Assembly (NCBI RefSeq): GCF_000948975.2
Contig: NZ_CP059736.1
Coordinates: forward strand, 186,001 to 250,000
From: Thalassomonas actiniarum
GTDB lineage: Bacteria; Pseudomonadota; Gammaproteobacteria; Enterobacterales; Alteromonadaceae
Reading direction: 5' to 3'
DNA: 64,000 nt
Part shown: in pieces, positions 36,701 to 44,640 of the stretch
Numbering within the stretch: the stretch's first letter is position 1
Layout of the letters: every line of letters begins with the position of its first letter
Translations under genes and position numbers: made by a program
Notes under the pieces: generated by a model
Databases searched by the model: none
The model's input: the letters and a program-made list of their open reading frames with translations, nothing else
Told to the model about the DNA's origin: nothing

Positions 36701-39167
36701 TGAGGGCTCCCTGGCGGCGGTCTGCCTTCCCCGCTCTGCGGATATGCTGGTGGCTTTGCTGGCGGTGCTCAAATCCGGCAGTGCCTATGTGCCCCTTGAT
36801 CCTAAATATCCCCGTGACCGTATCCGGGAGGTGCTTGAAGATGCCGGCGTCAGCCTGTTGCTGACCCAAGCCGGCCTGCTGCCTTCTTTTTCTTCCCTGA
36901 CCTGTCCGGTTTTCTGCCCCGATGCCGGGCAGCAAGACTGCGCCGTGCCTGAGGCAAGAATACCTGAGGCAAAAGAGCCTGAAACAAAAACGCCCCAAAT
37001 ACAGGATAACCCGGCGCTGGCTTATGTGATATATACCTCGGGCTCAACCGGCAAACCCAAGGGGGTCGCGGTTAGCCACCACGGGGCTGTGAACTTTTTA
37101 TCGAGCATGGCGCAAATGCCCGGCATCACTGCAAGCGATACCTTGCTGGCGGTGACCACGGTGGCCTTTGATATTGCCGTACTGGAACTTTACCTGCCGC
37201 TGACGGTTGGCGCCACCCTGGTGATTGCCGACGAGGAAACGGTGCGCGACGGGACATCTTTGATGCAAACCCTGCTTGCCGAACAGGTAACTGTGATGCA
37301 GGCAACGCCGGCCACCTGGCGCTTGTTATTGGCATCGGGCTGGCAGGGGGATGGCCGCCTGAAAGTCCTGTGTGGCGGAGAAGCGCTGCCCTCAATGTTG
37401 GCGCAGCAGCTGTTGCCGGATGTCGCGAGTTTGTGGAATCTCTACGGGCCAACTGAGGCCACGGTATGGTCAAGCCTGCAGCAGGTTACGCCCGGGGACC
37501 TGATACATGCCAGGATCCCCATCGGCAGGCCGATCGCCAATACCCGGATTTATATTTTAGACAGCTGTCTGTCGCCGCAGCCGGTAGGCGTGAGCGGTGA
37601 GCTTTTTATCGGCGGTGACTGCCTGGCAAACGCTTATCTGAACCGCCCGGAGCTGACCGCGGCAGCTTTTATCGAAGATCCTTTCCTGCCGGGGCAGCGC
37701 CTCTACCGTACCGGGGATTTAGGGCGTTATTTGCCCGATGGCCGTATTGAGTATTTGGGGCGCAATGATCAGCAAATTAAAATACGCGGTTTCCGGGTAG
37801 AGCCCGGCGAAGTCGAGCATGTGCTTGGCAAACAGCCCGGGGTTGACATGTGCGCCGTGGTACTTGACCGCCCCGAGAGTGAAAATACCCGGCTAATCGG
37901 CTATTACCTCGGCGGTGAAACCGACCGCAGCCAATTAAAGCAGGCGCTGGGGCAAGTGTTACCCGATTACATGGTGCCGGATTTACTGTTGCGCCTCGAG
38001 CAGATGCCGTTAACCGAAAACGGCAAAGTCGACCGGCGGGCGCTGGCCAGGCTTGAGATAGAGCAGACATCGGCGGAGTATCTGGGGGCCCGCGATACCC
38101 TAGAGCTGGAATTACTGCGTATCTGGCAGGAAGTGCTCGGTGTCAAAGCAATCGGCATCCGCGACAATTTCTTTGATTTGGGCGGACACTCGATTATTGC
38201 GGTGCGCCTGATGGCCAAAATAGCCCGCCAGTTTGACCGCCAGCTGCCGCTGGCGAGCTTATTCCAGGGCTCTACGGTTGAAGCGCAGGCGCAACTGTTA
38301 CGCAGTGGCGTCGATGACAAGATCTGGTCTTCTGTGGTGCCGGTTCAGTCCCAGGGCCAAGGGGAGCCGTTCTTTTGTGCGGCCGGGGCCGGGGGCAATC
38401 TTGTCTATTTCAATGAGCTGGCAAGGGCAATGACGGGCAGCCATCCCTTTATCGGCCTGCAGCCGCCGGGGCTGGACGGAGAAACGCCGCCCTATACCCG
38501 GGTAGAGGATCTGGCCCGGCATTATCTCGATGAAATTCAGCATCACGGCTATAAATGCCCGCGTTTTGTTGCCGGACATTCCTTTGGCGGCCTGGTGGCC
38601 TTTGATATGGCGGCGCAGCTTAACAAGCTGGGCCATGCCCCCCAAGTGCTGGTATTGATCGATACGCCGGCCCCCCATTTCTTCCAGCCAACCGGACAGG
38701 ACTGGTCGCAGGCGCAATGGCTGGCCCAGGTCTCCGAGATCATTAGCCACCTTTATCAGGTTGATGCCGCCATTTCATCACAGGAGTTTGCCTCCCTGGA
38801 TCACGAGGCGCAGCTGGTCTTGCTGCATCAAAGGCTGATAGCAAGGGGGGTTTTGCCTGAGCAAAATAATGTCAGCTTTTTACGGGGTTTTATCGAAGTC
38901 TATAAGGCGAACCTGTGCGTTGATTATTCGCCGGCGAAACTGCCGGCCACTACCCGGGTATTGCTGCTGCGCTCGAAGGAGCAACAGCCCGAGCATTTGA
39001 TCACCGAGCAGTTTGCGACGCTGCGCACCTCTTTGGATCTGGGCTGGCAGCGCTATTTTGAGCAGCCGGTGACGGTCACAGAAGTGCCCGGCGACCATTT
39101 AACCATGATGCGTTCACCTAATGCGGAGGTGCTAACCAGGGAAATATCTGACTTTATCAGCAGTTGA
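30720..39167 (+). CDS. NRPS, dock-C-A(Thr)-PCP-sulfotransferase-C-A(Gly)-PCP-TE
   Basis: A 2815-aa terminating NRPS. Residues 1-57 match a TubC-type N-terminal docking domain. C1 has HHIIGDG (His215, Asp219). A1 (~540-1030) has a code I read as D-F-W-N-I-G-M-V-H-K, the classic Thr code. PCP1 has Ser1093 in LGGDSI. Next is a sulfotransferase-family domain (~1180-1465) with the PAPS 5'-phosphosulfate loop SPPRSGSTLL near 1191, an unusual position between carrier and condensation domains. C2 (~1487-1910) has HHIVSDG (His1621, Asp1625). A2 (~1945-2430) has a code I read as D-I-L-Q-L-G-L-V-W-K, close to the Gly code. PCP2 has Ser2491 in LGGHSI. The type I thioesterase has Ser2621 in GHSFGG and probable catalytic His2793 in GDHLTM. 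It would add Thr and Gly, possibly sulfate the chain, then release or cyclise it. No epimerisation domain is present. Confidence 0.96.
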   Translation: MDTDAASLLSELEMLDIRLSLDDGKLRYSAPKGALQPLLLKRLSDHKADLIRLLEQRSADRQQIWEEVAIPRQPRGKGLPLSFAQQRFWFLDQLDQGNSATFVMPPVVLRFEGKLNILALQQALNEVVQRHEVLRSAFRIEEDVPVQRVLPEAELALPLSDLTALTPAEKEQRIDQVIREQALQPFDLQHGDILMRALVLKLAENEHIFMLTMHHIIGDGWSMGILVDELSQLYRARIAGEAIDKTLAPLPVQYADYAVWERKRMTGQRLARHRDYWLAQLKDAPDFLPLATDHPRPKVRNNQGSAVYFQLGSDSAGQLARLCSDSGVTPFMALLSAFAVLLYRYTGEQDMVIGSPIAVRPHSQSEALVGLFLNTLALRIDLSANPSFHSLLARVRKTALQGYEHSEMPFDQVLQALDLERNPEHTPLFQVLFALQNAPMGNVELDGLSISSRPTQSLHSPFDLVLSLEESENDIQGFFRYNTDLFERASIERMLGHFRLLLQGLLTTPQEKIATLAMLTPPELAQLRDWRGGQYRAAADNTLAQAFTRQAAASPGAVALRFGDTGLTYRELNERANQLTRRLQKMGVVRGDFVGLCSQRSLELIIGIVGILKAGAAYIPLDPAYPQERLAYMAQDSGIRLLVTYRSEPSLSVTMLDLADPSLAQESTAEPGITAAAEDVAYVIYTSGSTGRPKGVEVSHRNVIRLFSASESLFGFGADDTWSLFHSYAFDFSVWELWGALLYGGQAVVVPLDIARSSEQFQPFLRQNGVTVLNQTPSAFRQLIDADCRLQASREPLPLKWVIFGGEALDPRSLSAWVERYGLDAPELINMYGITETTVHVSYYRLRQEDIDTGTSVIGRPLPDLSLTLVDGNDQLVPLGVPGEMLIGGGGVARGYLNLPELTAERFISDAFTGQEAKQRLYRSGDLARWRADGSLEYLGRIDHQVKVRGFRIELGEIERCLGKLPQVREAVVLSRQEAGGARLVAYAVSDNNRDTALPALLRKELLSRLPEYMIPAAVLVLPSLPLTANGKLDRKKLDSLFLENRSGINTGVPLSAPPQTALEKLLATLWCQVLDIERIGLDDNFFELGGDSIRGAILANKIQQRIESVVYVVALFEAPTIRLLIDYLRRHYPEAMARMGEAEIRQLDDAFIDEQSLTDFRALIPPTPSYPVSGKLPGNGKKNPRAIFVLSPPRSGSTLLRVLLGGHSDLFSPPELELLGFDTLGQRKKVCSGRDAFWLEGTLRAVMQACDVDADGAREIMASRESADMPVQAFYGELQGWLGQRILVDKSPSYALDPGIMQRAEAYFDEPLYIHLHRHPYGMIHSFEEAKLDQIFFRYPHQLPVRRLGELIWLHSHRNIGQFLANIPARRQISVSFEQMTQQPEATVKQLCQFIGINFSADMLDIYNRQQQQRMTDGIHRESKMLGDVKFHSHQQIDAGIAERWRQNYRQEFLGEPSLQMAKVFGYNPRINTENLPIPQLERKGGSLPLSFAQQRLWFLDQLEGAGAAYNMPVALRIKGELAPDAMAASLDAIVRRHETLRSHFETVRGEPRVRLVDALPAMATVDLSHLVGQLQQQALAQHIASDAKQVFNLATGPLFRCSLLKLAADDHVVLVNMHHIVSDGWSMGIIVNEWSRLYDAFVAGQASPLAPLAVQYGDYAAWQHEQLKSGKLGHQLAYWRKRLAGAPALLALPTDRPRPAVQQFHGDIFKLTLNGSLSLRLKRYAEQSGVSLYMFLLAAFAVLLMRYSGQRDIVIGSPTANRSRSELEPLVGFFVNTLVMRLDVAGEQAFDGFLKQVREAALEAYANQEVSFEQLVEELKPRRNLSYSPLFQVMFSMQNTPAVTPDLTGLEVSEISGAQVVSKYDLTLEVSESGTGLEACFEYNSDLFDRDTIKRLAGHYSNLLQSILTAPQQALARLAILDQEEEDCLLKRWNHTRRPIDGPLTIQGMFEKQAGKTPNAVAVKCGADSLSYRELNQRSQQLAQRLRALGLAEGSLAAVCLPRSADMLVALLAVLKSGSAYVPLDPKYPRDRIREVLEDAGVSLLLTQAGLLPSFSSLTCPVFCPDAGQQDCAVPEARIPEAKEPETKTPQIQDNPALAYVIYTSGSTGKPKGVAVSHHGAVNFLSSMAQMPGITASDTLLAVTTVAFDIAVLELYLPLTVGATLVIADEETVRDGTSLMQTLLAEQVTVMQATPATWRLLLASGWQGDGRLKVLCGGEALPSMLAQQLLPDVASLWNLYGPTEATVWSSLQQVTPGDLIHARIPIGRPIANTRIYILDSCLSPQPVGVSGELFIGGDCLANAYLNRPELTAAAFIEDPFLPGQRLYRTGDLGRYLPDGRIEYLGRNDQQIKIRGFRVEPGEVEHVLGKQPGVDMCAVVLDRPESENTRLIGYYLGGETDRSQLKQALGQVLPDYMVPDLLLRLEQMPLTENGKVDRRALARLEIEQTSAEYLGARDTLELELLRIWQEVLGVKAIGIRDNFFDLGGHSIIAVRLMAKIARQFDRQLPLASLFQGSTVEAQAQLLRSGVDDKIWSSVVPVQSQGQGEPFFCAAGAGGNLVYFNELARAMTGSHPFIGLQPPGLDGETPPYTRVEDLARHYLDEIQHHGYKCPRFVAGHSFGGLVAFDMAAQLNKLGHAPQVLVLIDTPAPHFFQPTGQDWSQAQWLAQVSEIISHLYQVDAAISSQEFASLDHEAQLVLLHQRLIARGVLPEQNNVSFLRGFIEVYKANLCVDYSPAKLPATTRVLLLRSKEQQPEHLITEQFATLRTSLDLGWQRYFEQPVTVTEVPGDHLTMMRSPNAEVLTREISDFISS

Positions 39168-39256
39168 ATACAGGTGTATAAAATTTAAGTGTTTGAAAAT
39201 AGTTGTATTTTAATAACGGGTAACCTTTTTTAATACGAAATAGGGATATATTTACG

Positions 39257-40252
39257 ATGATTAATAAAATACTAGCAAGTTTACTACTGGCGACCGTGAT
39301 CACTACGCCGGCTTGTGCGGTCACACAGAAAAAGGCACTGCCGCCGACGGTCGGTGTCGGGGATTATGTGGTTAAGGTTGAAAACCCCACTTACCCCCAA
39401 GGCAAGGGACCGCGTGTCTCGATTGACCAGGCACACCATAACTATCAAACCATGGCGGATCGTTTTCAGGGCTTTGCCGAGCTGGTAAAGGCCGACGGCT
39501 TCGTACCGAGCCCGGGGACAGCTAAATTCAGCCGTGAATCTTTGGCTAAAACCGATATTTTGGTGATTTGCAATGCGCTTAATAAGGCGAATGTCGATAA
39601 ATGGGCTTTGCCGGTACTTTCGGCTTTTAGCAACGAAGAAATTCAGGCGGTGAAAGACTGGGTTGATGACGGCGGCTCCCTGCTCCTGATTTCAGATCAT
39701 ATGCCGTTTCCTTCTGCGGTGACAGATATGGGGCTGGCTTTTGGCGTCGAAGTGCAAAGTAACTTCGCCTTTTACCCCGATTTTGTCCCTAACACCGGCA
39801 ATATGAATCTGATGCGCTTTTTCCGGTATCCGCCGGTGCAGGAAGGCATAGTGCAGGGAGGAACCTTATTCGGCAACCGGATAACCGAAGGCAATAAACC
39901 CAGTGAGGCAGTGCCTTTTGTGATCACTTTTACCGGACATGCCTTTCGTATGAAACCAGCAGTGCCCTTTACCCCTGTGATGCAGTTAGGCAAGGGCACC
40001 AATATTCTCTGGCCAAGCGTGGCCGAGGAAATGGGACCGACCACGCCATCTTCCGGCGGCGACGGTTTATATCAGGGGGTGGTCTTGACATCCGGTAAAG
40101 GCCGGGTGGGGATCTTTGGCGAGGCTTCGATGTGGTCTGTCGGTTATGCCAATTGGGAAAATAATTATCCCATGGGCTTTAACAACCCCCAGGCCAAGCA
40201 TAACCAGCAATTTATCCTCAACGTCATGCATTGGCTGGCCGGGGGCGCTTAA
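39257..40252 (+). CDS. Exported protein of unknown function (DUF4350-like)
   Basis: A 331-aa protein with a Sec signal peptide: a short basic start, a hydrophobic run ILASLLLATVITTPACA, and a likely cut after residue ~21. The Cys context (TPAC) is not a good lipobox, so a soluble periplasmic protein is more likely than a lipoprotein. The segment IQAVKDWVDDGGSLLLISDH is the hallmark of DUF4350/GATase1-like folds, in which a Gly-Gly-Ser-Leu-Leu strand follows a helix. A 90-base AT-rich gap separates it from the NRPS stop, and a weak aggga site precedes the ATG. The role in the cluster is unknown. It could act on the exported product, for example in self-protection or maturation, but nothing in the sequence shows this. 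Confidence 0.8.
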   Translation: MINKILASLLLATVITTPACAVTQKKALPPTVGVGDYVVKVENPTYPQGKGPRVSIDQAHHNYQTMADRFQGFAELVKADGFVPSPGTAKFSRESLAKTDILVICNALNKANVDKWALPVLSAFSNEEIQAVKDWVDDGGSLLLISDHMPFPSAVTDMGLAFGVEVQSNFAFYPDFVPNTGNMNLMRFFRYPPVQEGIVQGGTLFGNRITEGNKPSEAVPFVITFTGHAFRMKPAVPFTPVMQLGKGTNILWPSVAEEMGPTTPSSGGDGLYQGVVLTSGKGRVGIFGEASMWSVGYANWENNYPMGFNNPQAKHNQQFILNVMHWLAGGA

Positions 40253-40352
40253 AAAGAGTAACAGTGAGTTGCGGTTAACCGGGGGCAGGCAAGCTTGCCC
40301 GGCAACACAGGTTAAATGGCGGCGGTTTTTCAGCAATAACAGGCAGGCGGGT

Positions 40353-41108
40353 ATGAAAATATCGGATAAGGAACAAGCTTGGTTCCCTTTTGGTTTAGGG
40401 GATGCATCGGCGCAGCGCCGGGTCTTTTGTTTGCCGTTTGCCGGCGGCGGGGCATCTTTTTACCTGCCCTGGCGTAAGGCAACGCCGCAAGGGGTGGCCC
40501 TGGTGCCGGTGCAGTATCCGGGCAGGGAAACCCGGCTCAATGAACCCTGCCATCATGAGCTTGACCGGCTCGTCGATGAACTGGCCTTGGCATTGCTGCC
40601 TTACCTGGATCGCGCCTATGTGCTGGCGGGATACAGCTTAGGCGCCAAAGTGGGCTTTTCGTTGGCCCACCGCCTGGCCGCTCTGGGGGCTCCCGGGCCC
40701 GATTTGTTTGTTGCCATGGCGCATAACTCGCCGGGAAATGAGTCGGGGCATGCAGGGGCGGCTCAGCTGCCGGATGAAGAGTTCAGGGCGTTTCTCTTGC
40801 GCTACGGGGCGGCGTCCGAGCAAGTCTTTGACGATCCGGAACTGGCGCAGATGTTTTTGCCGGTTTTGCGCGCCGATATCGGCCTGGTTGACTGCCCCGT
40901 GGTGCAACGGCCCCTGGCTTGTCCCATTATTGCCTATGCCGGCGAACAGGATGAGATAGTACCGCCGGTAAAAATGCAGGCCTGGCGGCAATTTGCCGGC
41001 GACGGCTTTGATTTGCACAGCTTTGAAGGCGGGCACTTTTTTAGCAAAACCAATAAAGCGTTTTTATCAAGATTTGTACAGGATATCGCCTTAGCTCAGG
41101 GTAGCTAA
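40353..41108 (+). CDS. Type II thioesterase (editing)
   Basis: A 251-aa alpha/beta hydrolase of the stand-alone thioesterase family found beside PKS/NRPS genes. LPFAGGGASFYLPW near residue 30 is the family's oxyanion region, Ser is in AGYSLGAK (Tyr instead of the usual His before Ser), the Asp region is AGEQDEIVPP and the probable catalytic His is in EGGHFF. Such enzymes clear misprimed or stalled acyl groups from carrier domains. The frame stays open upstream to 40116, inside the previous gene, but the ATG at 40353 gives the normal family length and start of homology. There is no clear Shine-Dalgarno beyond gcaggcggg. Confidence 0.9.
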   Translation: MKISDKEQAWFPFGLGDASAQRRVFCLPFAGGGASFYLPWRKATPQGVALVPVQYPGRETRLNEPCHHELDRLVDELALALLPYLDRAYVLAGYSLGAKVGFSLAHRLAALGAPGPDLFVAMAHNSPGNESGHAGAAQLPDEEFRAFLLRYGAASEQVFDDPELAQMFLPVLRADIGLVDCPVVQRPLACPIIAYAGEQDEIVPPVKMQAWRQFAGDGFDLHSFEGGHFFSKTNKAFLSRFVQDIALAQGS

Positions 41109-41172
41109 GCGCGATAAATAAAAATAACTTTAAGTTGTAAATGTTTACATTAAATTTAAAGGAAATCGGATC

Positions 41173-42813
41173 ATGGAAAAAGTGAACAGCGCACCGGGGC
41201 AATCTGCCCCCCAATGGCAAAACTGGAGCCGCAATATCGTCCATAATGCCCCGACCGACGGCGAAGATTTTTATTTTACCCCGACCACAGAAGCCGAGCT
41301 CAGGGAGATAGTGCTCAAGGTGGCTGCTATCGACGGGGCGACCCTGCGTGTTTCCGGGCAGCGTCATTCCCAGCCCGCTCTGGTGACCCGGGATAACCGG
41401 GGGGACGTTCCCGCTCAAGCCAAAGACTATCTGGTTGATATGTCGTGCTATGTCGATTTGGGAGCCAATAAAGATCAGAATATGGTGGTCGATGTCGCCA
41501 AAAAACAGGTGACGGTCAATGCGGGGGTACGTGAAGATGATCTCGATGCCTTTTTAACTAAAAATAACCTCATCATGAAAACGGTCACCGCAGGTGGTTT
41601 TTTCAGCATCGGCGGTATGACCGCGGTCGATGTACATGGCGCTACGGTGCAGGAGTCTATTTTTGCCGAAACGGTTGCTTCCTTCTCGGTGATGCAGGCC
41701 GACGGCACCATCAGGTATATCGATGCCGATGCAAGCTTTGACAATGTGTCGCTATTGCAGTTGATCCGCGTTTCTTTGGGGGCTTTTGGCATAGTGACTT
41801 CCATGACGGTTAATGTGCTCGATCGCCCCTATGCCACCACGCTTAAGCCGAGCAGGGAGCTGTTCGGTCCCGTAAGAGCCAGCAATTTACGCAAAACCTT
41901 TATCGATAGATATCAGGCTTTGCTGACAAGCCATGACAGGGTTGAGTCTTTCTTCAATCCTTATGCCGACAATATCCTTTCTTCAAGCTTCCTTGCCCTG
42001 AACTGGGATCTGGTGACAGATCCGGATGAAAAAGTGCCCAATGTCGGCACAGATCCCGACAGCGCCTGTGAACTGGCAGGCAACGGGGTTTTTGGCGCCC
42101 CCTATTTGCAAGTCGGCGAAGAAGTAGCGGAGTGGGCAGCCATTGCCGCACAGCAGGCAAGCTCAGACACGGCTGCCGCCCTGATCAACTGGGTGGCGAT
42201 AAAGAATATTCAAAGCCAGGTGGATGCGGCAAATGCCAGGTATTCGGATCTGTGGCTGAACAATGCCGCCCGGGTGGCCTTTATGTCTTATTTTGTGCCT
42301 TTGCCGGGCATTGATGCCGATGGTCTGGCTAAAGCCTGGGAAGGTTTGGCGGTGGTACGCGACTATGTTATCGAAGGCGGTAATTTCCATATTGCCGCGC
42401 CGATGGAATTTCGCTTTGTCAAAGCCTGCGATGCCGCGTTATCGGGCACCTTTGCCCTTGATCCGGAAACCATGTTTATCAACCTGGATTTGATTTGTTT
42501 CGTCGAGGAACAAGATGCCAATACCCCGGGCCTGAAGTATACCGAAGCGTTATTACGCTTTTTTGCCCATGTCGAGCGTCGCTGGGTTGAACTGGGCGGT
42601 TTACCCCATAACGGCAAAATGTATGGCTTTTATGATCCGACCAACCCGGATGAAGAGTCTTTCACCCAGCCTTTTAATGCCAGTTTTATCTCGTATACCA
42701 CAGGGCAGCGCATCGAGCGCGGCGCGCCGGTACCGGCATTTAAAGCTTATCGTCAGTCGGTGGATCCAAAAGGGCTTTTTTATAACCCTTATTTGCAAAC
42801 CCTGTTGGGTTAG
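41173..42813 (+). CDS. FAD-linked oxidase (PCMH / sugar-lactone oxidase type)
   Basis: A 546-aa flavoprotein of the vanillyl-alcohol-oxidase/FAD-linked oxidase superfamily. The N-terminal FAD-binding half contains LRVSGQRHSQP, where the His sits at the position that covalently holds FAD in aldonolactone oxidases, and a glycine-rich FFSIGGMTAVDVHGAT segment. The C-terminal half ends in a FYDPTNPDEESF / DPKGLFYNPYLQTLLG type tail as in arabinonolactone- and cholesterol-oxidase-like proteins. No signal peptide is visible. It sits in the same run of genes as the thioesterase and may oxidise an alcohol or amine of the product, but the substrate cannot be read from the sequence. The ATG at 41173 follows aaagga. 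Confidence 0.88.
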   Translation: MEKVNSAPGQSAPQWQNWSRNIVHNAPTDGEDFYFTPTTEAELREIVLKVAAIDGATLRVSGQRHSQPALVTRDNRGDVPAQAKDYLVDMSCYVDLGANKDQNMVVDVAKKQVTVNAGVREDDLDAFLTKNNLIMKTVTAGGFFSIGGMTAVDVHGATVQESIFAETVASFSVMQADGTIRYIDADASFDNVSLLQLIRVSLGAFGIVTSMTVNVLDRPYATTLKPSRELFGPVRASNLRKTFIDRYQALLTSHDRVESFFNPYADNILSSSFLALNWDLVTDPDEKVPNVGTDPDSACELAGNGVFGAPYLQVGEEVAEWAAIAAQQASSDTAAALINWVAIKNIQSQVDAANARYSDLWLNNAARVAFMSYFVPLPGIDADGLAKAWEGLAVVRDYVIEGGNFHIAAPMEFRFVKACDAALSGTFALDPETMFINLDLICFVEEQDANTPGLKYTEALLRFFAHVERRWVELGGLPHNGKMYGFYDPTNPDEESFTQPFNASFISYTTGQRIERGAPVPAFKAYRQSVDPKGLFYNPYLQTLLG

Positions 42814-42904
42814 CGGCCATAGCCGGCGACGCCATCGGTGCTGCCGGCACCCGGGGGACCATAATCTGTGGTTCGGTCAATGTCTAGGAGCAGGGAAGGA
42901 TGAA

Positions 42905-44581
42905 ATGAAAAAACATTTACTACCAGGTCAAAAAACCGGCGTTATCGCCTTAGCATCGATGCTGGCTTTTTCATCGGCGGCGGCAATTCCAGATAGCGTG
43001 ACGGCAGGCAAAGGCCTGACGCTGGAGCAGTCATTGCGCATTGCTATTGCCAACTCCTCCAGCCTGGTTACCGCCTCGGTTCAGGTCGATCTGGCCAGGG
43101 CCGATGAATTGTCGGCTGCCGACCCCTTTGATACTAACTTTACCACCAGCATGGCTTTTGAGCGGGTGCGCGGTTATGAATATCCCGAGGAATTACAGCA
43201 GGTATCGGCGGCAACGGGGGGAGAGGTCACGGCCTCGACTTTTATGACAGATCATCAAAATAATGAGCAGTTAAAATCCGGCATCAATAAAGTGTTTAGA
43301 AACGGCATATATACCGAGTTGAGCATAGAGCTAGATTCATCAGACAGCGATAAAACGGCGGCGGATATTGCCGATGTGATACCGGCCCTGGAAGCTACCG
43401 GGTTAAGGTCCGGGGCAAGAGTCGGGGATTATTCCCCGGTACACCCGTCGACCATCCAACTGACGGTGAATGTGCCTTTGATGAAGTTTAGCGGCGAAAA
43501 TAATATTGCCGCCGCCAACGAAAAAAACTTCCGCTATCAGCGCGAGGCCGCCGAGATGGACTTGAATCAACAGGTGGCGGCGATTATTCAAGAGGTCTTT
43601 ACCAGCTATTGGGCCTATGAAGCGGCGTTAACCAAGTTGAAGTTTACCCGGGAGTCGAAGGCGCTGGTAGATCTCTGGCTGGCCAATGTCTCCGCCTCTG
43701 AGCAGGCTTCAGCGGCGGGTGCGGGCAAACATATCAGCTATTTAAACGGTTATAAAACCGAATTGAGCGTAGATATCAGTAAAGCGAAAGAAGCGGCCAA
43801 TGTTGCCAGAAGCAAACTTGCCCAGGTATTGGGGGTATCGAGCAGCGATGCCAGAAAAATCACGAAACTGGCCGATGATTTCCCCCTCGACTGGAACACG
43901 ACCCTGGCTTATTTCGATAATGCCAAGATAGCAAAAAGATGGCATGCCCTGGCCGAGGCCAACCGTTTTGATCTCAAAGCGGCCAAATTGCAACTTGACG
44001 CCGCCAAAGCCATTTATGCCGGTTCGAAAAATGATGAGCAATCTAAACTCGATTTGTCCTTTGTTTTAAAACAGGAAGGTCTGGGATTGGGAGGAGATGA
44101 GTATGTCGACTTTTCCTCCTTTAATGACGGGCGCAGCGATCTCGGCTATACGGTACAACTTTCCTTTGAAAAAAAACTGGGGAATTACAAAGCCCGGGCC
44201 CAGGTTGATAAAACCCGGCATTTAAGGCGGCAAAAAGACGCCGAATACAATAATGCCCGGCGCAGCATTGAGATTGCGGTCGATTCCGCCATCACCTCGC
44301 TTTATAACAGTCTGGTAGCCTTAAAAGCGGCCAAACAGCAAAGTCAGCATTATCAGACGGCATTAAACGGCATCGTCAGCAACAACATTTTTTCCCTGGC
44401 AGATGTTTATGACCTGGTGTCGGTTGAACAGGCGCGGCTGCAGTCGTTTACCGATCATGTCACCGCCATACAAAATGTTGCCGATGCCATAGGTAATGCC
44501 CGTTTTCAAACGGGCACCATGATTAAGAAAATAGGTGATATTCACCAGGTTGAAGTCAATGACCTGACCAGGTTGCCTTAA
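42905..44581 (+). CDS. TolC-like outer-membrane efflux protein
   Basis: A 558-aa outer-membrane factor. A signal peptide (MKKHLLPGQKTG then a hydrophobic run to SSAAA) is followed by the Ala/Leu-rich helical pattern of TolC-type channels: LTLEQSLRIAIANSSSL, LAEANRFDLKAAKLQLDAAK and paired long helices. The frame is open upstream to 42563 within the oxidase gene, but the signal peptide fixes the start at 42905, preceded by aggaag. It probably forms the outer-membrane exit of a secretion route for the cluster product, together with the ABC exporter at 53066. No periplasmic adaptor (membrane-fusion protein) gene is visible in the window. Confidence 0.88.
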   Translation: MKKHLLPGQKTGVIALASMLAFSSAAAIPDSVTAGKGLTLEQSLRIAIANSSSLVTASVQVDLARADELSAADPFDTNFTTSMAFERVRGYEYPEELQQVSAATGGEVTASTFMTDHQNNEQLKSGINKVFRNGIYTELSIELDSSDSDKTAADIADVIPALEATGLRSGARVGDYSPVHPSTIQLTVNVPLMKFSGENNIAAANEKNFRYQREAAEMDLNQQVAAIIQEVFTSYWAYEAALTKLKFTRESKALVDLWLANVSASEQASAAGAGKHISYLNGYKTELSVDISKAKEAANVARSKLAQVLGVSSSDARKITKLADDFPLDWNTTLAYFDNAKIAKRWHALAEANRFDLKAAKLQLDAAKAIYAGSKNDEQSKLDLSFVLKQEGLGLGGDEYVDFSSFNDGRSDLGYTVQLSFEKKLGNYKARAQVDKTRHLRRQKDAEYNNARRSIEIAVDSAITSLYNSLVALKAAKQQSQHYQTALNGIVSNNIFSLADVYDLVSVEQARLQSFTDHVTAIQNVADAIGNARFQTGTMIKKIGDIHQVEVNDLTRLP

Positions 44582-44640
44582 GTTTGTATATGTATAGATT
44601 AAGCCTGACAGCTAACTTTTAACTATTACACGGGACACAA

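Noticed and set aside
40116-40352. Upstream extension of the type II thioesterase
   Set aside because: It overlaps the exported-protein gene, and thioesterase homology begins just after the ATG at 40353.
42563-42904. Upstream extension of the TolC-like gene
   Set aside because: The signal peptide and ribosome site place the start at 42905; the extension overlaps the oxidase gene out of frame.
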